From Erythrobacter sp. HI0063 (GTDB lineage Bacteria; Pseudomonadota; Alphaproteobacteria; Sphingomonadales; Sphingomonadaceae): a stretch of 64,000 bases of DNA. Under the pieces are notes generated by a model, which was given only the letters and a program-made list of their open reading frames with translations, made no database searches and had not been told where the DNA came from. The position numbers and the translations under genes were made by a program. The stretch spans positions 27,363-91,362 of the forward strand of contig NZ_LWFF01000306.1 in NCBI RefSeq assembly GCF_001635685.1, given 5' to 3'. Numbering within the stretch: the first letter of the stretch is position 1; the number at the start of each line of letters is the position of its first letter. Below are positions 32,197 to 40,557 of the stretch, piece after piece.

Positions 32197-33009
32197 TTAC
32201 GAAGCAAGTAGACCGTAGAACTCTCGCGACAAACCGGCTGATCGACGCGCTGAGTCGTTGAATGGCGGTTTGATTGCCCCTGAAAAATGGCTTTCGACCA
32301 ATTTTCGCCACAATTCCGGCGGGTTTTCGCCGCGCGCCGCCGCCACCCGCGAAAAGTGCTTGGTGCCGAAGGCGACGTGCCGAATTTCGTCGTCAAGGAT
32401 GCGTTGCAGGATCGCCGCGCCGCGCGAATCACCCGATGACGCCACGCGGTCACGAGTCGCAGGCGTGACGTCGAGGCCTCGCGCCTCCAGCACCATCGGC
32501 ACGACGGCCAACCGCGCGCCGACATCGCCCGCCGTATCCTGCGCCGCCTGCCACAGCCCGTCATGGGCGGGCAGCGCGCCGTATCGCGAGCCATGCGTGC
32601 CGAGCTTGCGGTCGAGCAGAGCGAAATGCATCGCCTCGTCCGCCGCGACGCCGAGAAAGTCGGATGCGAATTCCTCCCCCATCGTGCCGCCGAAACGCCC
32701 GACGATGTCGAGCGCCAGATCGATGGCGACGAATTCGATATGGGCGAGCGCATGCCACAGCGCGATCCGGCCACGCTCCGACCCGCCCTTGCCGCGTTTC
32801 GGCATTTGCGACGGCGGCAAAAGATGGAGATCGTAGGGCCAGGCGGGACGATCGGGCATGGCCGCCGCATCACCGTCCCCCAGATCGAAGCGCAATCGCC
32901 CCAGCCGCCAGTCGCGTGCCACCTGCCGCGCGGCGAAGACTTTCCCGCTCGCCTCTCCGGTCAGCAGCGCCTTGCGGATCGCGTGCGAGAGGCCAGGTTT
33001 CTCGCTCAC
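32197..33009 (-). CDS. DUF455 ferritin-like domain protein
   Basis: 270 residues. A ferritin-like four-helix arrangement carries carboxylate/His pairs: ALAHIEFVAIDLALD, AADEAMHFALLDRKL and RILDDEIRHVAFGTKHF, each with an E-x2-H or D/E-E-x2-H-type pattern that would bind a diiron centre. These match DUF455. The reaction is unknown to me. The start overlaps the stop of bcp by four bases (ATGA), making it the last gene of glnE-bcp-DUF455. Confidence 0.88.
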   Translation of the reverse strand: MSEKPGLSHAIRKALLTGEASGKVFAARQVARDWRLGRLRFDLGDGDAAAMPDRPAWPYDLHLLPPSQMPKRGKGGSERGRIALWHALAHIEFVAIDLALDIVGRFGGTMGEEFASDFLGVAADEAMHFALLDRKLGTHGSRYGALPAHDGLWQAAQDTAGDVGARLAVVPMVLEARGLDVTPATRDRVASSGDSRGAAILQRILDDEIRHVAFGTKHFSRVAAARGENPPELWRKLVESHFSGAIKPPFNDSARRSAGLSREFYGLLAS

Positions 33010-33482
33010 GCTTCGCGAGCCGCGGCCAGCACCTCTTCGGCGTGGCCCTTCACCTTCACTTTCGGCCAGACGCGGAGGATGCGGCCGTCCTCGTCCAGCA
33101 GATAGGTGGTGCGGACCATGCCCATGAAGGTCTTTCCGTACATCTGTTTCTCGGTCCAGACGCCGAGCGCGTCGGACAGGCCGCCGTCCTGCGCATCGGT
33201 GGCGAGATCGACGGTGAGATCGTGCTTGGCGATGAAATTGCGATGCTTCTGCGCGGAATCCTTGCTCACGCCCAGCAGAGCGACGCCCGCCGCGTCGAAA
33301 TCGGGCCGCAGCGCGGAGAAATCCTTCGCTTCGGTGGTGCAGCCGGGCGTGTTGTCCTTGGGATAGAAGAACAGCACGAGTTTGCGGCCCTTGAAGTCGG
33401 ACGGCCTGACCTCGCTGCCGTCGATCGTTTCGAGCGCGATGTCGGGCAGAGTGTCGCCCGGTCCGTAAATCGTGTCGGTCAT
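33006..33482 (-). CDS. bcp: Bcp-type thiol peroxidase (peroxiredoxin Q)
   Basis: 158 residues with thioredoxin fold. The peroxidatic cysteine is at about residue 48 in FFYPKDNTPGCTTEAKDF. The position five residues later, a resolving cysteine in E. coli Bcp, is Lys here, so this protein is probably a one-cysteine type or resolves through another partner. GVSKDSAQKHRNFIAKHDL follows as usual. The enzyme reduces organic hydroperoxides. It is in an operon between glnE and DUF455 with four-base overlaps on both sides. Confidence 0.95.
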   Translation of the reverse strand: MTDTIYGPGDTLPDIALETIDGSEVRPSDFKGRKLVLFFYPKDNTPGCTTEAKDFSALRPDFDAAGVALLGVSKDSAQKHRNFIAKHDLTVDLATDAQDGGLSDALGVWTEKQMYGKTFMGMVRTTYLLDEDGRILRVWPKVKVKGHAEEVLAAAREA

Positions 33483-36184
33483 GCTATCTCCAGTTCAGTT
33501 TCGAAGGTTCGCGCCCAATTGCGCGCGACGCAGCGCCGCGCCCGATCGAGCGCGTCGAGCAGAGCGGGAAAATCATCGGTTCTCACCAGCCGCGCCAGGA
33601 CGTTCCGCGCCTCTTCACCCGGCGGCTGCTGGTCGGGCGCGAGCAGGCGCGCACCCACGAGCAGGCGGGTGAGGAACAGATGCGCCTCGCGCAGATCCTC
33701 TTCCACCCGACCCGCACGCGCCAGTTCGGCGATGGCCGCAGTGAGGTCGGGGGTCAGCGCGATCCGGTCGCGCAATTGCAGGAAATGGACGAGGAATTCG
33801 AGATCGACCAGCCCGCCGCGCAGCAGCTTGGCATCGAGCGGGCCCTTGGCATGCTTATGCGCCGCCATCTCGCTGCGCATGCCGAGAACATCCTCGCGTA
33901 ATTGGACGGGATCGCGTTCCACCATGGCGATCTCGCGCACGATCCCCTCGATCCGCTCACGCGCCGCGTCCGATCCGGCGACCACGCGGCTGCGCATCAG
34001 CGCCATGTGCTCCCAGGTCCAGGCATCTTCGCGCTGATACCGGGCGAAGGCATCGATTCCCACCGCCAGCGGCCCCTGCGCGCCCTGCGGCCGGAGCCTC
34101 GTATCGACCTCGTAGAGCGCGCCCTCGGCGGTCGGCACGCTGAGCGCGGCGCTGACGCGTTGCGCGAGCCGGTTGAAATACAGCGTTCGGCCGAGTGGCC
34201 TGCCCCCATCCGATTCCTCGCCCGAAGCGCTATCGCCGGTGAAGAGATAGACGATGTCGAGATCGGAGGCGTGAGTCAGCGCGCCCCCGCCCAACCGGCC
34301 CAATCCCAGCACGGCCAGCCCGCCATCGGCAAAGCGCCCATGCTTGGCCGCGAATTCTTCCTCCGCCGCCTCCAGCGCGACATTCAGCGCAGCCTCCGCC
34401 ACCCGCGACAGGGCGCCGGCCACATCGAGCGGGTCCTGCCGCGCTTCGATCAATTGCATGCCCAGCGCAAACCGTTGCTCGCCCGTTACGACCCGGATGC
34501 GATCGAGCTTGCGTTCGTAATCGTCGCCCCGCTCGCCCCGCGCCATTCTTGTGGCGAGAGCCGCGACATCGCCGGGAAGATCGAAGGCGGATCGGTCGAT
34601 CAGCGCATCGAGCAGTTCGGGCCGCCGCGCCAGTTCGTCGGCGAGCGGCGGGGCGAGCGTGAGGCAGGAGACGAGCAGCTGGAAAAGACCTGGGCGCGCC
34701 TCCAGCAGGCGGAACAGATTGATCGCGCTCGGCAGCCGCTCCAGCAGCGATTCGAAGCGGACCAGCGCATGCTCGGGCGCCTCGCTCGCGGCAACGGCTT
34801 CGATCAGATCGGGCAGGATCGCCTCGAAGGCCCCGATCGCCGCCGTGCTGCGCAGCGCGCGATAGCGTCCGTCGCTCCACCGCTCGATCCGCTGCGAGAT
34901 GGCGTCCGCATCCGCAAAACCGAGCTTTTCCAGCCGACCCGGCGCGGCGGGGGACGCAGGCGTGCTGCCATCCTCCGCGATCAGATCGCCGAACAATTCG
35001 GCGACCGGCACCGATGTCTGCGCCACCAGATCGACCAGCGCCGCACCATCCTCCAGTCCGTGCAGCCGCGCGACATTGTCCAATGCCTCGCCTTCGGGAA
35101 GGCTGTGCGTCTGGCGATCCGCGACCATCTGCAGCCGGTGCTCGATCGTGCGCAGCATGTCATAGGCCTCGCCCATGATACGCGCGGTGTCGGGTGCGAT
35201 ATGCGCGGTCGCCGCCAGCGCATCGAGCGCCGCGCGCGTGCCGCGCGAGCGAAGCGAAGCATCGCGCCCGCCATGGATCAACTGATGCGTCTGGGCGAAG
35301 AATTCGATCTCGCGAATGCCGCCGCGCCCCAGCTTCAGATTGAAGCCCGGCCCAACCTGCTTCGGCCCCGCATGGCTGTCGCGGATGCGCGCCGTCAGCC
35401 GCCGGATTTCGTCGATGGCGCCGAAATCTAGGCTCCGACGCCATACGAAGGGTCGGATCGTATCGAGGAACACTTCCCCCGCCGCAATGTCCCCTGCCGC
35501 CGCGCGCGCACGGATGAAAGCGGCGCGCTCCCAGGCGAGGGCCGAGCTTTCGTAATGCGTCGTCGCCGCGCCGATCGGGATCGCCAGCGGGCTGACTTCG
35601 GAAGCCGGGCGCAGGCGCAGATCGACACGGAAGACATAACCTTCGGGCGTGGTCTCGGACAGGATCCGCACCGTCTCGCGGGCATAGCGTTGCGCCGCTT
35701 CGCCCGGCTCGTCGCGCTCCCGGCGGGGCAGCGTTTCGGGATCGTAGATCAGGATCGGATCGATGTCGGAGCTGTAATTGAGCTCGCCCGCGCCATGTTT
35801 GCCAAGCGCCAGACCGATCATCCCGTCAGGCTCCGCCCCCGGCACGCGGCGCGCGATGGAGGCGGCGATCGCGGCGTGGAGCGCACGGTCGGCAAAGGTC
35901 GAAAGCTCGCGCATCACGCGGTCGAGATCGAGCCCGCCCGCCAGGTCTCCGATCGCCAGCGCCGTCGCCAGCGCCAGCCGCTCGCGCCTGAGGGAGACGC
36001 CGGTATCCTCGAGCGCCTCGCCCGCCGCCTTTGCCTTGAGCAACGCCGCCTCGATATCGCCCGCCTCCAGCAGCGATTCCAGATCCGGCAGGCGCTCCAG
36101 CGCGCGCGACAGGAAGGGCGAATGCGCATGCGCCCGTGCGAGCGCTCCGGGCCAGTCGGGGGACGATGAGGATACGGCGGCCAT
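33479..36184 (-). CDS. glnE: Bifunctional glutamine synthetase adenylyltransferase / adenylyl-removing enzyme
   Basis: 901 residues, a little shorter than the E. coli protein (946) as is usual in Sphingomonadales. Two nucleotidyltransferase domains are clear: the N-terminal one with LALGKHGAGELNYSSDIDPI (deadenylylation) and the C-terminal one with VLGLGRLGGGALTHASDLD (adenylylation), separated by a regulatory helical region. It adjusts glutamine synthetase activity in response to nitrogen status through PII. Together with gltBD and NAD-GDH it forms the nitrogen theme of this window. The stop overlaps the bcp start. Confidence 0.95.
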   Translation of the reverse strand: MAAVSSSSPDWPGALARAHAHSPFLSRALERLPDLESLLEAGDIEAALLKAKAAGEALEDTGVSLRRERLALATALAIGDLAGGLDLDRVMRELSTFADRALHAAIAASIARRVPGAEPDGMIGLALGKHGAGELNYSSDIDPILIYDPETLPRRERDEPGEAAQRYARETVRILSETTPEGYVFRVDLRLRPASEVSPLAIPIGAATTHYESSALAWERAAFIRARAAAGDIAAGEVFLDTIRPFVWRRSLDFGAIDEIRRLTARIRDSHAGPKQVGPGFNLKLGRGGIREIEFFAQTHQLIHGGRDASLRSRGTRAALDALAATAHIAPDTARIMGEAYDMLRTIEHRLQMVADRQTHSLPEGEALDNVARLHGLEDGAALVDLVAQTSVPVAELFGDLIAEDGSTPASPAAPGRLEKLGFADADAISQRIERWSDGRYRALRSTAAIGAFEAILPDLIEAVAASEAPEHALVRFESLLERLPSAINLFRLLEARPGLFQLLVSCLTLAPPLADELARRPELLDALIDRSAFDLPGDVAALATRMARGERGDDYERKLDRIRVVTGEQRFALGMQLIEARQDPLDVAGALSRVAEAALNVALEAAEEEFAAKHGRFADGGLAVLGLGRLGGGALTHASDLDIVYLFTGDSASGEESDGGRPLGRTLYFNRLAQRVSAALSVPTAEGALYEVDTRLRPQGAQGPLAVGIDAFARYQREDAWTWEHMALMRSRVVAGSDAARERIEGIVREIAMVERDPVQLREDVLGMRSEMAAHKHAKGPLDAKLLRGGLVDLEFLVHFLQLRDRIALTPDLTAAIAELARAGRVEEDLREAHLFLTRLLVGARLLAPDQQPPGEEARNVLARLVRTDDFPALLDALDRARRCVARNWARTFETELEIA

Positions 36185-36285
36185 CGCCCCGCCGCATGCC
36201 CGCCGCGCGCTTGCCCCGCAAGGTGCGAGGTGCGACAGGGCGCGCTTCGATCAGCCCCCTTTCCGCCCCTCACCCGGAGACCGCC

Positions 36286-37284
36286 ATGCCTCAGACCACG
36301 CCGACAATGCCTCCCGAATGGGCAAAGCAGGATTGGCTCTGGATCGGCTTTCCCCACGATGCGGAGGAATGGCCTGACGTCTTGGGCCGCGCGCAGGAGC
36401 AGATCGCAGGCTTCGCCAATGCTGTTGCGGAAAGCGGGCAGGAAGTCCGCCTATTGGTGCGCGACGCCGCCAACGAGGCGCGCGCACGGCAACTCGTCAG
36501 CGGCGCAGTGACGCTGGAGCGGCGCGATTATGGCGATGTCTGGCTGCGCGACACCGGCCCGCTGGTGCTGAGCGACGGCGACAGGCGCGTGGCGCGGCGC
36601 TTCCAGTTCAACGGCTGGGGCGGCAAATATCTGATGGATGGCGATCAGACGATCGGCGCACAGCTGGCCGGGGATGCAGGCCTGCCGCTCGAAACCGCCG
36701 ACTGGATCCTGGAAGGCGGCGCGATCGACGGGGACGGGACGGGCCTCGTCGTGACGACCGAGCAATGCCTGCTCAATCCCAATCGCAATCCCGATCTCTC
36801 GCGTGAGGAGATCGAGGCGCGGCTGAAGCGCGATCTCGGCTTCACGCGCGTGCTGTGGCTGGGCGATGGGCTGATCAACGACCATACCGACGGGCATGTC
36901 GACAATCTGGCGCGCTTCGTGGCGGCGAACCGGATCGCCCTGCCGCAGGCGACCGGCAAGGACGATCCGAATGCGGCCATTTACGAGGATGCCGCGCGCA
37001 GGATCGAGGCGGCGGGGGTCGATCTGGTCCGCATTCCCTCGCCCGGCCTCGTGACGTCGGGCGACCATGTCGAACCCGCGAGCTATGCCAATTTCGCCAT
37101 CACGTCGAACCTCGTCGTGGTGCCGACCTTCGGCAGCCTGCACGACGAAGAAGGCGTGGCGGCGATCGGCGATCTCTTCCCCGATCGGGCCACGATCGGC
37201 TTGCCCGGCGATGCGGTACTGGCGGGCGGCGGCGGGTTCCACTGCGCCAGCCAGCAGATGCCGGCGGCAGATTGGCGCGCTTAA
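36286..37284 (+). CDS. aguA: Agmatine deiminase
   Basis: 332 residues, amidinotransferase-like five-fold propeller. Signature motifs: MPPEWAKQDWLWIGFPHD (N-terminus), DYGDVWLRDTGPL with the Asp/Arg substrate contacts, INDHTDGHVDNLARFV with the catalytic His, and the nucleophile Cys320 in GGGGFHCASQQMP at the end. It hydrolyses agmatine to N-carbamoylputrescine. The ATG at 36286 has GGAG upstream, and the preceding in-frame sequence is not conserved-looking. No downstream N-carbamoylputrescine amidase gene is visible in the window; the gene is divergent from glnE. Confidence 0.92.
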   Translation: MPQTTPTMPPEWAKQDWLWIGFPHDAEEWPDVLGRAQEQIAGFANAVAESGQEVRLLVRDAANEARARQLVSGAVTLERRDYGDVWLRDTGPLVLSDGDRRVARRFQFNGWGGKYLMDGDQTIGAQLAGDAGLPLETADWILEGGAIDGDGTGLVVTTEQCLLNPNRNPDLSREEIEARLKRDLGFTRVLWLGDGLINDHTDGHVDNLARFVAANRIALPQATGKDDPNAAIYEDAARRIEAAGVDLVRIPSPGLVTSGDHVEPASYANFAITSNLVVVPTFGSLHDEEGVAAIGDLFPDRATIGLPGDAVLAGGGGFHCASQQMPAADWRA

Positions 37285-37317
37285 GAATTTCTTAGCATCC
37301 TCGCGCGACAAGGGAGC

Positions 37318-37446
37318 ATGGCCAAAGCTATCGCTCTCGTCCGCACGCATGTTGCCACGCCGCGCCCCGCCGATTTTCTGCGATCGCTGATGGTCGGAGC
37401 CTGCGGCCTCGCGCTGGCCTTTGCCGGGCCGATCCTGCCTTTCTGA
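37318..37446 (+). CDS. Short putative membrane peptide
   Basis: 42 residues from the ATG at 37318, beginning MAKAIALVRTHVATPRPADF and ending with one hydrophobic segment (LMVGACGLALAFAGPILPF). AAGGGAG lies directly before the ATG, closer than ideal. It sits between agmatine deiminase and the convergent TauE gene. The amphipathic N-terminal part and clean membrane helix make it plausible, but the length leaves it unproven. Confidence 0.4.
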   Translation: MAKAIALVRTHVATPRPADFLRSLMVGACGLALAFAGPILPF

Positions 37447-37460
37447 CAGCCGCGTAACGG

Positions 37461-38201
37461 CTAACCGATCGCCTTGACCAGCGCCGCCACCGCCGCAGCG
37501 CCCAACACCACGCCGACGCAGATCCGCCAAGTCCGGTCCGCTATTCGGCCCGAGAGCCGATCGCCGAGATAATTACCCAGTAACACCGCCGGAAACAGCA
37601 GTGCGGCGAGCAGCGCCAGGTTCAGCTCAAGAACTCCGATAGCCGCTCCGCTGGCAAGCCCCACGCTTGACGCACAAGTGAAGATCAGCAGCATCGAGGC
37701 CTTGGCCGTCTCGCGCGGAATGTCGCGCCCGACATAATAGGGCACGACCGGCGGGCCCGGCATGCCGGCATAGCCCGTCATTAATCCGCTCAGAATGCCC
37801 ACGCCGCCTGTCGTAGCCGGATGGTGATCCATCACGCCGCGCCGCGGCAGCAGGATCGCGACGAAAGCCGACAGCGCGATAAAGGCAATGACGACGCGCG
37901 CGATCGAGGGAGACGTCAGGCTCAGCGCATAGAGCCCGATCGGCGTCGTCACCGCGACCAGCGCGATGATGGTCCAGGCCGTTTTCTCCGCATTGCGCAG
38001 CAGCCGCCGGATCTCCGACAGGCCGATGAAGACCGACAGGAAGTTCGTCAGCAACACCGCATGGACGGGCGAGAGCGCCAGCGCCAGGATCGGGACGATC
38101 AGGATCGCCATCCCGAACCCCGTCAGCCCGCGCACGAAAGCCGACCCGAACGCGGCGAAAAAGGCGGCGACGATCTGAACAGCAGTGAATTGATCGAACA
38201 T
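37461..38201 (-). CDS. TauE/SafE-family sulfite/organosulfonate permease
   Basis: 246 residues with about seven or eight membrane helices. The repeated motif GLTGFGMAILIVPILAL at the N-terminus and GLMTGYAGMPGPPVVPYYVG in the second half are the two-fold signature of this family, and GVLELNLALLAALLFPAVLLG follows. Members export or import small anions such as sulfite or sulfoacetate; the true substrate here is unknown. The ATG at 38201 is used; the longer in-frame N-terminus comes from the adjacent inverted repeat and is not real. Confidence 0.85.
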   Translation of the reverse strand: MFDQFTAVQIVAAFFAAFGSAFVRGLTGFGMAILIVPILALALSPVHAVLLTNFLSVFIGLSEIRRLLRNAEKTAWTIIALVAVTTPIGLYALSLTSPSIARVVIAFIALSAFVAILLPRRGVMDHHPATTGGVGILSGLMTGYAGMPGPPVVPYYVGRDIPRETAKASMLLIFTCASSVGLASGAAIGVLELNLALLAALLFPAVLLGNYLGDRLSGRIADRTWRICVGVVLGAAAVAALVKAIG

Positions 38202-38211
38202 GCCGCAAGCC

Positions 38212-38277
38212 CCGTTCGTGTCGAGCGAAGTCGAGACACGGTTGCGCAAGTGTCTCGACTTCGCTCGACACGAACGG
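38212..38277. repeat. Perfect 28-bp inverted repeat (REP-like hairpin)
   Basis: The left arm (38212-38239) and right arm (38250-38277) are exact reverse complements over 28 bases, around a 10-base loop that itself contains TTGCGCAA. The arm includes TCGAGCGAAGTCGAGACAC. It lies in the 87 bases between thrS and the downstream permease gene, so it can terminate thrS transcripts. The sequence looks like a dispersed chromosomal repeat family; this is inference, since only one copy is in the window. Confidence 0.85.
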
Positions 38278-38288
38278 CTCTGAAACTC

Positions 38289-40298
38289 CTATTTCAGATC
38301 GGGCGGAGTCGCGGCGTCCTTCAGCATGGCGATCGCTTCATCAAGGCTCATCACCTTCTGCTGCTGTTCGCCGAGCGTGCGGATGGCGACGGTGCCTTCC
38401 TCCGCCTCGCGATTGCCGACCACGAGGAGATGCGGAACCTTGGCGTGCGAATGTTCGCGCACCTTGTAATTGATCTTCTCGTTGCGCAGGTCGCTTTCCA
38501 CCCGGATGCCTGCCGCCTCCAGCTTCGCCACGGCTTCCTTCGCATATGCGTCCGCATCCGAAACGATGGTTGCGACCACCGCCTGGACCGGGGCGAGCCA
38601 GACGGGGAGACGTCCGGCGAAGTGCTCGATCAGGATCCCGATGAAGCGTTCATACGATCCGAAGATCGCGCGGTGCAGCATGACGGGGCGATGTTTCTCG
38701 CCGTCCTCGCCGACATAGCTTGCGTCCAGTCGGTCGGGCAGCACGCGGTCGCCCTGGATCGTGCCGACCTGCCAGGTCCGCCCGATCGCATCCGTCAGGT
38801 GCCATTCGAGCTTGGGCGCATAGAACGCGCCTTCGCCGGGGAGTTCTTCCCAGCCGTACTCTTCGTTCGCCATGCCCGCTTCGGCCACGGCATCGCGCAA
38901 TTCCTGTTCGGCCTTGTCCCAATCGGCCTCGCTCCCGAAGCGCTTTTCGGGGCGCAGCGCCAGCTTGACGTGGTAGGTGAAGCCGAAATCCTTGTAGACC
39001 GCATCGGCCAGCGCGCAGAACTTGCGCACTTCCTCCACCACCTGCTCCTCGGTGCAGAAGATATGCGCATCGTCCTGCGTGAACTGGCGCACGCGCATCA
39101 GGCCATGGAGCGCGCCATGCGGTTCGTTGCGGTGGCAGCAGCCCATTTCGCCGAGGCGGATCGGCAGGTCGCGATAGCTGGTGATCCCCTGCTTGAAGAC
39201 GAGGACATGCGCGGGGCAATTCATCGGCTTGATCGCCATCCAGTCGGCATCTTTCGCCACCGTGGGGTGCGATCCCGCGCCGCTATCGTCGACTTCGGGC
39301 ACCATGTCGGGCACCGCGAACATGTTCTCGGCATATTTGCCCCAGTGGCCGGACTGTTCCCACTGGCGCACGTCCATCAGCTGCGGCGTCTTGATTTCGC
39401 GATAGCCGCCATTGTCCATCTTGCGGCGCATATAGGCTTCGAGCTCGCGCCAGATGCGATAGCCCTTGGGATGCCAGAAGACCGATCCGTGCGCCTCTTC
39501 CTGCAGATGGAACAGGTCCATCTCGCGGCCCAGCTTGCGGTGATCGCGTTTGGCGGCTTCTTCCAGCCGCGTGAGATGGGCCTTCAACTGCTTCTTGTTG
39601 AGCCAGCCGGTGCCGTAGATGCGCGTCAGCTGCGCATTCGACTGGTCGCCGCGCCAATATGCGCCCGCGACGCGCATCAGCTTGAAGGCGTCGGGGTCGA
39701 GCTTGCCGGTGGAGGCGAGATGCGGGCCACGGCACATGTCGAGCCAGTCCTCGCCGCTCCAATAGACCGTCAGCTCCTCGTTCTCGGGCAGTTCCTTCGC
39801 CCATTCGGCCTTGAAGACCTCGCCTTCGCTTTCCCACTTCTCGATCAGCTGCTCGCGGCTCCAGACCTCGCGCTTCAGCGGCTTGTCGGCGCGGATGATG
39901 CGGCGCATCTCCTCCTCGATCGCGGGCAGATCGTCCATCGAGAACGGGTCGCGGCTTTCCGGCGCCTTGACGTCGTAATAGAAACCATCGTCGGTCGAAG
40001 GGCCGAAGGTGATCTGCGTTCCGGGATAGAGCGACTGGACCGCTTCGGCCAGGACGTGGGCGTAATCGTGGCGCGCGAGTTCGAGCGCATCTTCCTCGTC
40101 GCGGCTCGTCACCAGCGCCAGTTCGGCATCGCCATCGAAGGGGCGGTTGATGTCCCGCAATTCTCCATCCACGCGCGCCGCGATCGCCGCCTTGGCGAGG
40201 CCGGGGCCGATAGCGGCGGCGACATCCGCCGGAGTGGATCCGGCTTCCATTTCGCGCACGGACCCATCGGGCAGGCTGATCTTGAGCAGTTCCGTCAT
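38289..40298 (-). CDS. thrS: Threonyl-tRNA synthetase
   Basis: 669 residues, class II synthetase with the usual four parts: an N-terminal TGS domain (LLKISLPDGSVREMEAGSTP), the editing domain with HDYAHVLAEAV (HxxxH) and CRGPHLASTGKL, the catalytic core with NCPAHVLVFKQGI and VRQFTQDDAHIFC (motif 2), and the anticodon-binding domain from about residue 560 (LPVWLAPVQAVVATI). It charges tRNA-Thr. It is on the minus strand, followed by the 28-bp inverted repeat. Confidence 0.98.
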   Translation of the reverse strand: MTELLKISLPDGSVREMEAGSTPADVAAAIGPGLAKAAIAARVDGELRDINRPFDGDAELALVTSRDEEDALELARHDYAHVLAEAVQSLYPGTQITFGPSTDDGFYYDVKAPESRDPFSMDDLPAIEEEMRRIIRADKPLKREVWSREQLIEKWESEGEVFKAEWAKELPENEELTVYWSGEDWLDMCRGPHLASTGKLDPDAFKLMRVAGAYWRGDQSNAQLTRIYGTGWLNKKQLKAHLTRLEEAAKRDHRKLGREMDLFHLQEEAHGSVFWHPKGYRIWRELEAYMRRKMDNGGYREIKTPQLMDVRQWEQSGHWGKYAENMFAVPDMVPEVDDSGAGSHPTVAKDADWMAIKPMNCPAHVLVFKQGITSYRDLPIRLGEMGCCHRNEPHGALHGLMRVRQFTQDDAHIFCTEEQVVEEVRKFCALADAVYKDFGFTYHVKLALRPEKRFGSEADWDKAEQELRDAVAEAGMANEEYGWEELPGEGAFYAPKLEWHLTDAIGRTWQVGTIQGDRVLPDRLDASYVGEDGEKHRPVMLHRAIFGSYERFIGILIEHFAGRLPVWLAPVQAVVATIVSDADAYAKEAVAKLEAAGIRVESDLRNEKINYKVREHSHAKVPHLLVVGNREAEEGTVAIRTLGEQQQKVMSLDEAIAMLKDAATPPDLK

Positions 40299-40411
40299 CG
40301 TCGTATTCCCTCGCTGCCGGGCGCCATGCCAGAGCGGCGCGCCCGGTCAAGCTGCGGCGTATCGAGGAGAACCGATCGGGAAGGACGCCGCGCCACCCGA
40401 CCGGGATCATG

Positions 40412-40456
40412 GCCGGGCGGCACGCGCGAGGTCAGCCCTCGTGCGCGCGGCCCGGC
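40412..40456. other. Hairpin between phoD and thrS
   Basis: GCCGGGC (40412-40418) pairs with GCCCGGC (40450-40456); inside, GCACGCGCGAGG faces CCTCGTGCGCGC with two wobble or mismatch positions around a short loop. It lies in the 259-base gap between phoD and thrS, both on the minus strand. No T-tract follows, so it could be a leader structure of thrS or a factor-dependent terminator. No other feature is visible in this gap. Confidence 0.4.
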
Positions 40457-40557
40457 ATGGTGGTAGTCGAAAAAGTGGCGCCGATATGCGTCATGGGCAG
40501 CGAAATAGCCTTTCCTCGCTCGCTTCTCAACCGTTCCGATCCGCTTGCTGCCCCGTT

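Noticed and set aside
38201..38249. N-terminal extension of the TauE/SafE permease
   Set aside because: It is translated from the inverted repeat at 38212-38277; the conserved protein starts at ATG 38201.
37821..40466. 881-residue plus-strand ORF opposite thrS
   Set aside because: Antisense of thrS and the permease gene; no recognisable domain, and thrS is complete with all motifs.
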